DNA of 35,000 nt from the NCBI GenBank assembly GCA_034096865.1, contig JAWQFJ010001830.1, forward strand, positions 52,501-87,500. Reading direction: 5' to 3'. Positions within the stretch are counted from its first letter, which is position 1, and each line of letters begins with the position of its first letter. The notes beneath the pieces are model-generated. The model had not been told where the DNA came from. It did no database searches and worked only from the letters and a program-made list of their open reading frames with translations. Made by a program: the position numbers and the translations under genes. This DNA comes from Theodoxus fluviatilis. Lineage: Eukaryota > Mollusca > Gastropoda > Cycloneritida > Neritidae. Below are positions 1 to 12,500 of this stretch, in pieces.

Positions 1-1685
1 TCATAGCTAGCACCTACCATCAGCCAGTAGTCCTCCATCTCCATCATAGCTAGCACCTACCATCAGCCAGTAGTCCTCCATCTCCATCATAGCTAGCACC
101 TACCATCAGCCAGTAGTCCTCCATCTCCATCATAGCTAGCACCTACCATCAGCCAGTAGTCCTCCATCTCCATCATAGCTAGCACCTACCATCAGCCAGT
201 AGTCCTCCATCTCCATCATAGCTAGCACCTACCATCAGCCAGTAGTCCTCCATCTCCATCATAGCTAGCACCTACCATCAGCCAGTAGTCCTCCATCTCC
301 ATCATAGCTAGCACCTACCATCAGCCAGTAGTCCTCCATCTCCATCATAGCTAGCACCTACCATCAGCCAGTAGTCCTCCATCTCCATCATAGCTAGCAC
401 CTACCATCAGCCAGTAGTCCTCCATCTCCATCATAGCTAGCACCTACCATCAGCCAGTAGTCCTCCATCTCCATCATAGCTAGCACCTACCATCAGCCAG
501 TAGTCCCCATCTCCATCATAGCTAGCACCTACCATCAGCCAGTAGTCCTCCATCTCCATCATAGCTAGCACCTACCATCAGCCAGTAGTCCTCCATCTCC
601 ATCATAGCTAGCACCTACCATCAGCCAGTAGTCCTCCATCTCCATCATAGCTAGCACCTACCATCAGCCAGTAGTCCTCCATCTCCATCATAGCTAGCAC
701 CTACCATCAGCCAGTAGTCCTCCATCTCCATCATAGCTAGCACCTACCATCAGCCAGTAGTCCTCCATCTCCATCATAGCTAGCACCTACCATCAGCCAG
801 TAGTCCTCCATCTCCATCATAGCTAGCACCTACCATCAGCCAGTAGTCCACCATCTCCATCATAGCTAGCACCTACCATCAGCCAGTAGTCCACCATCTC
901 CATCATAGCTAGCACCTACCATCAGCCAGTAGTCCTCCATCTCCATCATAGCTAGTACCTACCATCAGCCAGTAGTCCTCCATCTCCATCATAGCTAGCA
1001 CCTACCATCAGCCAGTAGTCCTCCATCTCCATCATAGCTAGCACCTACCATCAGCCAGTAGTCCTCCATCTCCATCATAGCTAGCACCTACCATCAGCCA
1101 GTAGTCCGCATCTCCATCATAGCTAGCACCTACCATCAGCCAGTAGTCCTCCATCTCCATCATAGCTAGCACCTACCATCAGCCAGTAGTCCTCCATCTC
1201 CATCATAGCTAGCACCTACCATCAGCCAGTAGTCCTCCATCTCCATCATAGCTAGCACCTACCATCAGCCAGTAGTCCTCCATCTCCATCATAGCTAGCA
1301 CCTACCATCAGCCAGTAGTCCTCCATCTCCATCATAGCTAGCACCTACCATCAGCCAGTAGTCCTCCATCTCCATCATAGCTAGCACCTACCATCAGCCA
1401 GTAGTCCTCCATCTCCATCATAGCTAGCACCTACCATCAGCCAGTAGTCCTCCATCTCCATCATAGCTAGCACCTACCATCAGCCAGTAGTCCACCATCT
1501 CCATCATAGCTAGCACCTACCATCAGCCAGTAGTCCGCCATCTCCATCATAGCTAGCACCTACCATCAGCCAGTAGTCCGCCATCTCCATCATAGCTAGC
1601 ACCTACCATCAGCCAGTAGTCCTCCATCTCCATCATAGCTAGCACCTACCATCAGCCAGTAGTCCACCATCTCCATCATAGCTCT
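1..1685. repeat. 43-bp minisatellite, about 39 copies
   Basis: Head-to-tail array of a 43-bp unit (begins TCATAGCTAGCACC, ends CATCTCCA). Copies are nearly identical: scattered single-base variants such as TCCTCC/TCCACC/TCCGCC and two short deletions near 507 and 1105. The array starts at base 1, so it probably continues to the left. It is interrupted at 1686 by a MITE and resumes for one partial unit at 2054-2092. The homogeneity implies recent expansion or homogenisation. It lies on the MRPL17 side of the divergent promoter and could be inside an MRPL17 intron or beyond that gene. Confidence 0.97.
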
Positions 1686-2053
1686 TGTTATATCCTAGAC
1701 CATAGAGTATCCTAAAACGTAGAGCGTGACCTACTTGCATATTATTAACATGACGAAATATGCGTTCTCATCGTTTTCTTTCACCTTATTACCCGATCAA
1801 ATGGTACTTTCCTCTAGATATGTTTGTGTAATCACACGCAGCAAAGACAAAAATCTTTGGGTCCGGGATTTCATAAAACGCTCACAGTTACAACCAGCTA
1901 ATCACAGTTAAGATAACAAGATTAGGCGGGGTAAAGTCATCTCTGCCGGGCATTGTTCAATCACAAGATTTGGCGGGTGAACACGTCATGTTAATAATAT
2001 GCAAGTAGGTCACGCTCTACGTTTTAGGATACTCTACGGTCTTGGATATGACA
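1686..2053. mobile_element. 368-bp MITE with 70-bp terminal inverted repeats
   Basis: Positions 1686-1755 and 1984-2053 are reverse complements over 70 bp with three mismatches; the arms begin TGTTATATCC and TGTCATATCC. The roughly 230-bp centre has no supportable gene. The element sits within a unit of the 43-bp array: the left flank ends ...CATAGCTCT and the right flank starts CTAGCACC, so array sequence is on both sides. A 2-bp CT target duplication is possible but the exact edge is uncertain. Short length, long TIRs and no transposase fit a MITE; the superfamily is not recognised. Confidence 0.88.
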
Positions 2054-2092
2054 CTAGCACCTACCATCAGCCAGTAGTCCGCCATCTCCATT
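2054..2092. repeat. Last partial unit of the 43-bp minisatellite
   Basis: TAGCACCTACCATCAGCC and the following TCCGCCATCTCCAT match the 43-bp unit. This piece shows that the MITE on its left landed inside the array rather than next to it. Confidence 0.9.
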
Positions 2093-3415
2093 GTCTCTTG
2101 GTGTCTGTCCCCATGTTTGGCTGCCAGTTGGATGAGCTGATAGAGCAAAATGACATGATAAGAACTTGCATATTATGTTCATGATCCAGGTTTACACATG
2201 TATAAATACCAACTTTACTCAGGAACAAAAGAGTACTCGAGAAAGCAAACCTCCACCTAGGAAACCAAATCTACTCTTCCATGGCCTGCATAATTACTTC
2301 CTGAAGGCAAGATTCTCTGCTAGCCTGGCGTGATGCTACCAAGTTTAGTTTATTTTAGTGAAACTGGTGAAACAGATTTCTGAGTGCCAAATGCATATGA
2401 CAATGTCATCAATAGTTTGATGTCATAAACTTTGTGATTTGCGACAAAATTTCTCTTTTGGGTCATAATTCCAATATAAGATAACAGATGACCTCCAAAA
2501 ATGTAATAGATTATTCCTTAGGTGAAACCCTGACTTTCCACCAAATTTATTCAGGATCAATTTCAAACCGCTTGAGTTACTTTGCTAACTAATTAACAAA
2601 CTGAGAGTATATATCCTAACCTCCATGCTGGAGGTAATCATTGGCAAACATTATCACCATACTATTTGCTCTCCTGAAAATTATTAGAGAAACACTCCAT
2701 TAGGCCAAAGAAAAAATAGTTGAGGTTATTGTAATATGAAAAGATAGGGTTGGTAAGTTGGCTTTCAATTTTAAAAAATCTTTTTTTTTTCCAGAGGAGA
2801 CACCAGAATGAACATAAATCACAAATTTCTCTTTTGCTTAAAAAACTTTTTGTTTCTCACTTAAGTGGTGGATTTCCTGAAAGCTCACAGGGCTGGGAAG
2901 ATAAGACAGCACACAATTCCTTAATTACCTTCGATATCTTCCTTTTTTTCTTCTTTTTCTTTTTTGTTTGTTTGCATAATCCCAAAAAAGTTTAGGGTTG
3001 GCATTAAAAAATAGGGTTGATCAGGTTACCAAAACCACAACTTTTTCCTTCCTTTCTTTGGCCTCATCATGGGGAGTGGCAGCACTTTACACTAAGAAGA
3101 GCAAGCAGACGGCAACAGATGTGAACAACAATGAACTGTTTTCGAGCAGTATGCAATGCACAGGCACAGAAGAGGTACATGTACACTCACATAGCTGGAT
3201 ATACACATTTTCAATACCATGAATTTACCCTGTGGCAGTAACCTCATGACAGAAAATTTACAGTTCTACATCATGGGCGAATACTTCATGACGATGAAAT
3301 CCAATCTGATCTTGCCCAGTTTGCTCTGCTGTTTTTCTGCTTTTACCCTTTGCACTGGTTCTGTAGCCTGCCAAGGTGCTCTGGATGTCCTGACAAGAAC
3401 ACACACAAACGGTGT
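2093..3415. other. Non-coding stretch, nothing recognised
   Basis: AT-rich sequence with T-runs and no ORF showing conserved-protein character on either strand. I looked on the - strand for a second MRPL17 exon and found none. If MRPL17 extends left, this is probably its intron. Confidence 0.5.
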
Positions 3416-4450
3416 CCGGACAATCGCCACCCGGACAATCGCTACCCGGACATTCGCCACCGGACAATCGCCACCCAGACAATTGCTACCCGGACATTCG
3501 CCACCCGGTCAATCGCCACCGAAGACATTTGCCACCCAGACAATTGCTACCCGGACATTCGCCACCCGGTCAATCGCCACCGAAGACATTTGCCACCCAG
3601 ACAATTGCTACCCGGACATTCGCCACCCGGTCAATCGCCACCGAAGACATTTGCCACCCAGACAATTGCTACCCGGACATTCGCCACCCGGTCAATCGCC
3701 ACCGAAGACATTTGCCACCCAGACAATTGCTACCCGGACATTCGCCACCCGGTCAATCGCCACCGAAGACATTTGCCACCCAGACAATTGCTACCCGGAC
3801 ATTCGCCACCCGGTCAATCGCCACCGAAGACATTTGCCACCCGAGTCTTTCGCCACCAGGACAATAGCCACCCGAGTCTTTTACAATTACAAGATAGTCA
3901 ATTACAAGATACAAGATAGTTTATTGTCCTCAATTGTCGCAATCTCATCCATAGTGTCAGTGTCAACTGAGACATCTAATTCAATGGATAAAGCAGGTGA
4001 ATCGCATAAAAACTTATAAAAACAGCTCATTCTACAGCTCAAATTGTATTCGTTTTGTGTTCACACTGACAACTAGTTTCCAAAGTTCTCAGTCACACTC
4101 AGCATGTTGAATCTTGAGCACCTTGACGCTTTTTTCCCCCCAGAAGTGATTTAACATTCATTACTTGCATGGCATTTGCAATTTCACTGATCACGATTAG
4201 GTTGCTCGGTGGCTATTGTCCGGGTGGCAATTGGTTTTGGTGGCTATTGTCCGGGTGGCAAATGTCTTCGGTGGCGATTGACCGGGTAGCGATTGTCCGG
4301 GTGGCTATTGTCCGGGTGGCAAATGTCTTCGGTGGCGATTGACCGGGTAGCGATTGTCCGGGTAGCGATTGTCCGGGTGGCGATTGTCTGGGTGGCAATT
4401 GTCCGGTGGCGATTGTCCGGGTAGCGATTGTCCGGGTGGCGATTGTCCGG
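3416..4450. mobile_element. Foldback-like element with arms made of 15-mer arrays
   Basis: The left arm (3416 to about 3890) is built of 15-16-bp modules related to CGGACAATCGCCACC, organised into a 61-bp higher-order unit (15+15+15+16) repeated about six times. The right arm (about 4204-4450) is the same module family in reverse orientation. Reading inward, both arms open with CCGGACAATCGCCACC and continue with the same module order for about 70 bp. Between them lies a roughly 315-bp spacer without a gene. Long inverted arms of short tandem repeats are the hallmark of Foldback-type DNA transposons. No clear target duplication was found. Several short ORFs over the arms are repeat artefacts, since the 61-bp period shifts frame. 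Confidence 0.7.
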
Positions 4451-4503
4451 TAATCCACACATGCATAAGTTAACTAGTCCATGTGTATATATAAATATGT
4501 GCA

Positions 4504-4505
<2 letters not shown>

Positions 4506-4537
<32 letters not shown>
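4506..4537. repeat. (CA)n microsatellite
   Basis: Near-perfect CA dinucleotide run just outside the foldback-like element. Confidence 0.95.
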
Positions 4538-4539
<2 letters not shown>

Positions 4540-5061
4540 AAATACACAAGTACTTTTAAAAATAAACCTACTACATACATACACATACAGGGAGGGAGAC
4601 AGTTGTCCAGGCCATGACACAAGAATAAAGAAGAAAACTTCAAGTCAAGAATGTTCTAGAAGAGATGTTCTGTTCCTCATCCTTAACTCTGCGTCGAAGG
4701 TCATTATCTCAGCATCTGCAGTGGACAGGCCATCAACTGAGTGGAAACGCTGTGGCTGGTCTGGGTTGCTCCATCGCTGCTATCCCTAGAGTGAGCACTA
4801 ACTCAGTAACTGCCTCTATCTCCTGATAGTTTCGATCCTTGGCCAACTTACACTTACAGCAAATGTTGATCGATTTTTGTGTGTGCACTCACTCATCTTG
4901 CTGACTCAGTGACTGACTGAGTCTGAGCACGAGAGACTGAGGGAGAGCGAACGAGAGGGAGGGGTAGAGGGTGGGGAGGGGAAGAATGCAAGAAACGAAT
5001 GAAAACGGAAGCGTACGTATTTAGGATAGATAAGTATAGGAACAATGTATGAACTACTCAC
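4538..5061 (-). other. Probable start of MRPL17 intron 1
   Basis: Sequence downstream (on the - strand) of the MRPL17 exon 1 donor. No exon matching the rest of L17 was recognised here. A purine-rich GAGAGG tract lies around 4930-4985. Confidence 0.5.
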
Positions 5062-5238
5062 CCTCTCTGCATAACCTCTAGCTTCATCACATTTCTCGTA
5101 GGTCGACTCGATGCGTTCGTGGCGTACAAGTTCCGTAACGAGCATTCTCATTCGCTTTATGCGGCCCTCTTGACCGCTCCCCAATCCCATTGTCGCTGAA
5201 AATTTTCGGGGACGCATTCTATACCTAAAACGCAGCAT
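5062..5238 (-). CDS. MRPL17: Mitochondrial ribosomal protein L17, first coding exon (partial gene)
   Basis: The - strand frame encodes 59 residues, including MGLGSGQEGRIKRMRMLVTE, then LVRHERIE and DEARGYAER. That is the conserved N-terminal part of mitochondrial bL17 (family pattern MGLG...R...LV..LVRHERIE....DE.RGYAE). L17m is a structural protein of the large mitoribosomal subunit. The exon ends at GAGAGG|GTGAGT, a strong donor in phase 0. I chose the start at 5238 (context AAAATG) because it leaves 16 residues before MGLG, close to the usual family lead; the frame is open upstream to 5337, so a longer start is possible. The basic, Arg-rich N-terminus suits mitochondrial import. The remaining exons were not found and probably lie left of the window. 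The gene is divergent from mael. Confidence 0.9.
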
Positions 5239-5586
5239 TTTAAATTGTTTTCCTGAGCTAGATGATTCGATACTGTTTCGAACTGCAACACGAGGTGCCC
5301 TCTGAGGACTGAACCGGATGACGTTTTTAATATACACACAAGGAACGCAGCAATTATTATTTTCTTTCGCGGATCATATATTGTATTTTATTGTAAGAGA
5401 AGCAAATAATTTTTTGCGCACATTACAAATTATCTGAGAAAATTATACTTTAGAAAAGTTTTGTGGTGACAACTCAGTCATCTGTGGACCGTTTTTAGTG
5501 TAGGCAGTGTAGCGGGATTTCCCGGTGCTTACGAAGTTCATAACTCCTTTCTGAGAAGCGAAGAGTCAGTGACTGTACTGTAGACC
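5239..5586. promoter_or_regulatory. Divergent promoter region between MRPL17 and mael
   Basis: 348 bp separate the start codons of two head-to-head conserved genes, so both promoters and 5' UTRs must lie here or nearby, barring upstream non-coding exons. No clear TATA box or initiator is visible at a position I can defend. The mael start has context GACCATGC. That it is a shared promoter is inferred from the arrangement. Confidence 0.6.
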
Positions 5587-5691
5587 ATGCCTAAATCTAG
5601 AAATGCCTATTCGCTTTTCCTGGCAGACTTCCGCAAGGAATATAAAGGTGACCCAAAGGCGATCAACGTTGATGCATACCCACGCTGGGAG
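5587..5691 (+). CDS. mael: mael exon 1: start of HMG box
   Basis: Encodes 35 residues starting [19 protein letters not shown] and ending YPRWE. The (S/K)RNAY..F..(D/E)..(P/K) opening is the typical maelstrom HMG-box start. The donor is GGGAG|GTCAGT, phase 0. The start codon has context GACCATGC, and no earlier in-frame start looks better. Confidence 0.93.
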
Positions 5692-7778
5692 GTCAGTCTC
5701 TCGAGTTTTCTGTCGAAGTGTATGTCAATATTGTCATGGTTCACAAGTTCGCTTTCATGCAAATTATTACAATGTTGTAATGCAAGGAGTGTTTTTCGTT
5801 TGTGGGGCGTTGAAATGTCCATGGCCAACGAAAGCACCTATTTCCAAATTACGTTTGGGTCGAAACTCTCAACTGACCCAAGACGCGAAAAATGGCTGTC
5901 CATCACGGCATCAGCCCATCATCAGTGACAGTGGACGCCCGACTTGGTCAGAAGCCAACTCCTTGACATAAAGTACACACAAGTGCATGTCAAATTGAAA
6001 AAGAAAATTAAAAACATGCTGAGAATTCACCGTCAGACCCTGCAACAATCACAGTCACAGTCACACTCATACTCATAGTAGCCGAGAATATTATAGTGGC
6101 AGCCTACGTGTGTGTATGCGGGAAACTCTCTGCGAGGCCAAAAATACATCGTTTTGTATGTGATTTTTGTGGTGTGCAAATGTCACGTTTGTCAGAAAAG
6201 TATAAGTGGAAATCAAACATTTGTGTCTCATCTTTCTTTTCTGCTAATGTTGCATTCATGGAAAGACACTTTCACAAACATCTTTTCTCGTATCTTGACC
6301 AATTTGACTTATTTAGTTATTCCAATTGCAATCCGGCTTTCGTTCCCAGCACTCCTGCCAAACTGCCTTATCCTTCCTGGTGAACGACTGGCTATCAGCC
6401 ATAAACCATAATCAACCGCGAACTGTCTGGTACCGTCTTCTTGGACCTGAAAAAGGCATTTAACCTAGTTGACTACGAAATTCTCCTTGATAAACTTTCG
6501 ATGTACTTGAAAAATCATACTTGACACATAGAAGCCAATGTGTCTATGTCAACGGGTTGTATTCCTCGAGACGAATCGTAAAGTCAGGGGTTCCACAAGG
6601 CTCAATTTTAGGTCCATTGCTCTCCAGCATACATGTTATATCAATGATCTGCCATTGAGTATATCGAATGAAAGTATCAAATGCACTATGTTTGCAGATG
6701 ACACCATTATCAGAGTAAGCAACAGAAGCATAAATTCCATCCAATGCGCCCAGAACTTACCCTTGATGATTTACAAAAATGGTGTTCATCAAATAGAATG
6801 GTTATAAACCCCTCAAAAACCAAGTGCATGATCCTAACTACAAGACAAAAACGTCAACGACAACCCTTAACCATCAACCTTATGCTAGAAAATGAAATCA
6901 TTGAGCAAGTCTCAGAACACAGAGTGCTAGGCATAATTGTTGATGAACAACTAACTTGGGAACAACATGTCAATTCCTTATGCAAAACTATTGCTAAGAA
7001 CATTTTCCTGCTCTCTAAACTGAGGCATTTTGTCAACACCGATGCATGCGCAATGTTTTTTCACGCACACATAAATTCCCATATTAATTTTGCATCTGTT
7101 GTATGGGATGGCTCCATGGCAGTGCACTTGAACAAGATTAAATCACTGTACAGACGAGCTGCCAAGCTTATTATTTCCGACTCAACATTGTCTACGGATG
7201 AAAAGATCAGAAATCTTGGCTTACTACCCTTCCAAAAACACCTCGTCCTCAATAAATGCATCCTTATGCACAAAATTGCTCATTCACGAGCACCGAAGTA
7301 TCTTACTGATCTCTTCATTCGTCCCCAAACAAGCCATTCACTATCTCGCAACACTTTCATTCTACCACAACCTAGAGTAGACATTTTCAAAGGCAGTATT
7401 ACATATTCAGGTGTTATGATATGGAATACACTCCCATTGCACCTAAGGAACAATACTTCCATGAAGTCTTTTAAAGCATCCATACGTGATTATCTATTCA
7501 GATGATCTCACTGCTGTCGCCTGTACATATGACACGTATTTGCTTGAACTTGAAGACTCACTGAGCTGACAGTTGTCAAAGGCATCTACTAAAATCTTTG
7601 TCATTGTTGATCATATTCTTCATATCCTTACCAACTGTTGTACATAGATTAGCTACTGTGTATTTTTTCTTATCTATCCATGTTTTCATTTCTTTATGAG
7701 CAAGGACAATTTGTAAGATAGGCAGAAATGCCTAAAATTTCAACCTTGAGTTGATAAATAAAGAATCAATCAATCAAT

Positions 7779-7847
<69 letters not shown>

Positions 7848-7858
7848 TCTTTCTCTCT

Positions 7859-7931
<73 letters not shown>

Positions 7932-8815
7932 CCTCCCTCCCTCCTCCCCCCCCCCTCCCCCCCCCCCCTTTTCTCTCTCTCTCTCTCTCTGCATGCAGGT
8001 GTGTGTGTGAGTGAGTGTGTGAATAATTGCCTCTTTCGGAGTGTCTATCTTGCAGCAGTCGCATATAAGCAGCACACACTGTAGTCAAATGTAACCATTC
8101 AGTATGAACCGCATTTTAGAAGTATGTTTTTTTACAGCAGTTAGTTACTGAGTTCGGAAAAACCAACCACATGACATTGTCTGATATGCCCCCCCCCCCC
8201 AGGCTCCAAAGAAATGTCACCCAACCAAACCCAAATTTAGTTGCAGACCCAACAGTTATGTTGTTTTTGCTGCTGGAAAAAAAAGCATAAACACATAAAT
8301 AGCACTTAAGAATTTTCAATCATTTTCTGTATTCAATAATAACTTCAAACAAAATGTACATATACAAAACATTGTTTTCTTAGTGTAGGTAACATAAGTT
8401 TGTTGTATGTATTTGAAATGTTATTTCTACATGTGTACTAGTTACTATACAACAACCTTTCTTTGGGAGAAAAAAAATCCTACCTGTCTACTGTATTTTG
8501 GGGGGCTTTGTTGCCTGAAACTTTTTTTGCATAAGTACTAAGTAGTATCTCTCCTTCTCATTCTTCCCTTTTTATTGATGATTGTTCAGATTGTCATCCA
8601 TGATCGGGTTTGGTGGGTGTGGTAGGGAATACTGGAGATGCTATTGGACATAGACCCTGGCATATGTAGACGGGGAACGGTACAGAAGAGGAAGAAGGTA
8701 AAAGTAAATGTGCTCTTTTTATATTGCGACTTTTTCACCCATTGATGGATGCTCAAACGCACACATGTAGACCCTGTTGTTTGAAGATGGATTAGTGTAG
8801 TACTGGAATATCCTG

Positions 8816-8851
<36 letters not shown>

Positions 8852-9523
8852 CGGGCAGTTTTGCATAGGAGCAAGGTCTTGCAAGGCATAGACCTGTGTC
8901 AACAAGTGTTAGTATTTGATTGCCTTTACATCTGCTTTCATCATGTTGACACTGACCTTTCCCTCACAAGATCTTGGCTTTCCCAGCATTTTTGCAACGC
9001 ACTGGCCACTGCTCTCAAGCTATGGTCATGAAGTGGTCAAGCACTTCTCACTTGTTATTCCTGTTTGGTATTGCATGCTCTTGATCTGTGCAGCACCTAA
9101 TACTCGTGAAAGCACTTGTGCAGCATCCAACCATGGCGGGGGTGTTTTGTCTCTGTAGAGCCTGTCCGTGCAGGAGAGGGACAGATATGAGAGGATGGCT
9201 AGAGACCTCAAGAACAGAAGGAAGCAAACCAATGCCGGTCGTTGTGACAACCAGGGAAACCTCCTGTCGGTGAGTCCCCTGATTGCATGTCCCTGTCTCA
9301 TGCTGGCCTCCCTCTTTGCTAAACATTTCTCTCATCTCTGTCTTCTGTCATGTTTTCCCAAGTCCTGACTATCTCTCAGTCATTTTGGTGTTGTTCCCAT
9401 GTGTTTCTCTTTTCTCTCACATATGATATGCACACACGCATGCAAACATGCATGTGTATGCACACACATACACACACACACATACTCACACACACATATA
9501 TATACTCACACACACACACATTC

Positions 9524-9584
<61 letters not shown>

Positions 9585-12500
9585 ATCAGACCTGCTACGC
9601 TGGATGCTACTCTTTGGTATGATGGTGGGTTGGCAGGTCTGTATAATATACACACACACACACACACATTCTTACACACTCACACACACATACACATTCA
9701 AACACACACACACACACACATGTATACACACACACACATTTATTAAAATTTATACACACACACACATTCTTACGCACTCACATGCACATACACACACTCA
9801 CACGCACATACACACACACACACATTCACACACACACACAATTTATATACACACACACACACACATTCTTGCACACACACACACACACATACACACACTC
9901 ACACGCATCCATGCTTAAAGGGCCACACAGTATATGGCAAAGCATTCTGTGGTGTGTTTCAGACCCGCATCGATCCGAAGGAGCACAACATGCGCCGGAA
10001 TGCCGAGGAAAGGAATGGTATTTCCTTGTTGGTCAAGGACCAAGGAGGTTGGTGTCTATCCACCAGGCTGGCTGCCTTGCTTGTGTCCGAGAAAAAATCC
10101 AGATTTCTCCTGTCCCAGGGATTGAACCTGGGCACTGCGCCTCGCACATAATCAAACGCCGAAGCTTGCTGTGTCCCACTGTGAAATGAGACGAGGCATC
10201 GCTGGCCACCTCAGTCCTCCGTGATCTGTAGGCACTCTGTAGAGAATGCTATTAGGCCACACACAAAATGGTTGGGGTTAACGTAACATAGGGCAAAGTA
10301 AGCCCTATCTTTTGATATCAGTTTGGTTGACCTTGCTTCAAGGTCAAGGTCACGAGCTCTTCAAAGTTAGATTGTATGTATACATATTTTGAAGTGACCT
10401 TGACCCTGAACTATGGAAGATAACTGTTTCAAACTTAATAATTATCTGGGGAACATGTTATACTTTGATCATGAGACACATTTGGTCACATATCATCAAG
10501 GTCAAGGTCACTTTGACCCTTATGAAATGTGACCAAAATGGGGTAGTGAACCACTAAAAGTGACCATATCTCATGGTAGAAAGTGCCAATAAGCACCATT
10601 GTGCTTCCTATGTCTTGAATTAACAGCTTTGTGTTGCACGACCTTGGATGACCTTGACCTTGGGTCAAGGCCACATGTATTTTGGTAGGAAAAATGTGTA
10701 AAGCATTTCTTAGTGTATGATGTCATTGCTAGGTGTAGTTGTTTGACCTTGACCTTGAAGGTCACCTGAAGGTCAAGGTCATGTAAAGGTCAAGCATGTG
10801 AGTCGTATGGGCTTTGCCCTTCTTGTTTAACTATGTTCTCACTAGCCACTTTAACAGGCACTGATGAGGGTAGATGGAGGCCGGCAAAAGGCTAGGCATT
10901 AGCAGCAAATTTACTGAACTAATACTTGAGTGGCAGTGGTAATGTTCACTCTTCTCCACTGTAGTCAGCCATTGACAGTGTAGCACAATCTTGTAGGTCC
11001 TCAATGTGCTCTCTGTCAAGAACACACCATTCCTCTTCTGAATCATCACCCCATGCTGTTTCTTCCTCCTCCTCTTCTTCCTCCACCTCTTCTTCCTCCA
11101 ACTCAACAACACTATCCTCATGCTCCACAACAGGATCAGTCACTGGAGCAGCACAAGAGGTTCCCGGTCTCATGTAGGTGACTTTCCTGTGCCTCGCAGC
11201 ACTCGGCCACACCTCAACGGCAGGCACTGGGTCAAACTCACTGAATCCAGGTGACTGTAGCTGGATGGTCAAGAGGTCTGTCAGAGTGTCAGACTTCAGG
11301 GAACTTCTCCAGTCGCTCTTCACCTGCTTCATGGCACTGAAACCCCGCTCACATTCTGCCGTCGAGCACGAGTTGAGGATGCTGAAATCTATTTTAAGCT
11401 CGTTGCGAGCGACGCCGGAACACAGTCTAAGCTTAACGCGAGATGAAAAACATGGCAGATGCAGCGGCAGACAATATGACTGTTGCTATCCAGTCACGAA
11501 CAATTGCAAATAGAATTGAAGTGCTCCAATTTTTTTACTCGCCCATCGGGCGAGTGACTCTGCAGTTTTTACTAGCCCGATGCAATTTTAACTCACCTCG
11601 GGCGAGTGGGTTTGAACACCCCTGCTGTTCCATCCACCTATCCTTTAGTGCTTTGTCGGTAACAAGGGAAATCAAGATGTGAAATTTTGCCCTATCGCCC
11701 TTTATGCTTTTTTGTGTTTGAACTATTGAAGGCTCTACACAGCCTTTGCTGGCTGGTGGGCAGTGGGACTCGATTTAATAGATTTCATGTCACTAGTTGG
11801 GTGAACTGTCATGTTTTACTACCGTGTTGAAGATGGGTGTTTCTTAACTACAAGACTGATAGGCCCTTAAACTCCATCCATCCATCCCTATGCTGTGTGA
11901 CAGCAATACACCAGAGTAAGTTTCCCTATGCTGTATGACAGCAATACTCCAGAGTAGGTTTCCTTATGCTGTGTGACAGCAATACTCCAGAGTAAGTTTC
12001 CTTATGCTGTGTGACAGCAATACACCAGAGTAAGTTTCCTTATGCTGCATGACAGCAAGACACTGGAGTAAGTTTCCTTATGCTGTGTGACAGCAATACA
12101 CCAGAGTAAGATTCCTTATGCTGCATGACAGCAAGACACTGGAGTAAGTTTCCTTATGCTGTGTGACAGCAATACTCCAGAGTAAGTTTCCTTATGCTGC
12201 GTGACAGCAAGACACTGGAGTAAGTTTCCTTATGCTGTGTGACAGCAATACACCAGAGTAAGTTTCCTTATGCTGTGTGACAGCAATACACCAGAGTAAG
12301 TTTCCTTATGCTGTATGACAGCAATACACCAGAATAAGTTTCCTTACGCTGTGTGACAGCAAGACACCAGAATAAGTTTCCTTATGCTGTATGACAGCAG
12401 TACACCAGAATAAGTTTCCTTACGCTGTGTGACAGATGTGCTGAACCTCGGTATCTACCTTGTCCACTTCACCACATACTGTGTGACGCAACAAGGGCAG

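Noticed and set aside
1..1685. Direct-repeat array resembling a CRISPR
   Set aside because: Units are contiguous with no unique spacers; the context is animal intron/intergenic DNA.
3219..4019. 266-codon ORF (IATRTFATR repeats)
   Set aside because: Arises from the 15-mer arm of the foldback-like element; the 61-bp unit shifts frame every copy, and similar ORFs exist in the other frames.
2093..4900. Second MRPL17 exon on the - strand
   Set aside because: Looked for the conserved FW...(D/E)L....F.VL..RY and GGYTR blocks in all - frames and found none; it is probably left of the window.
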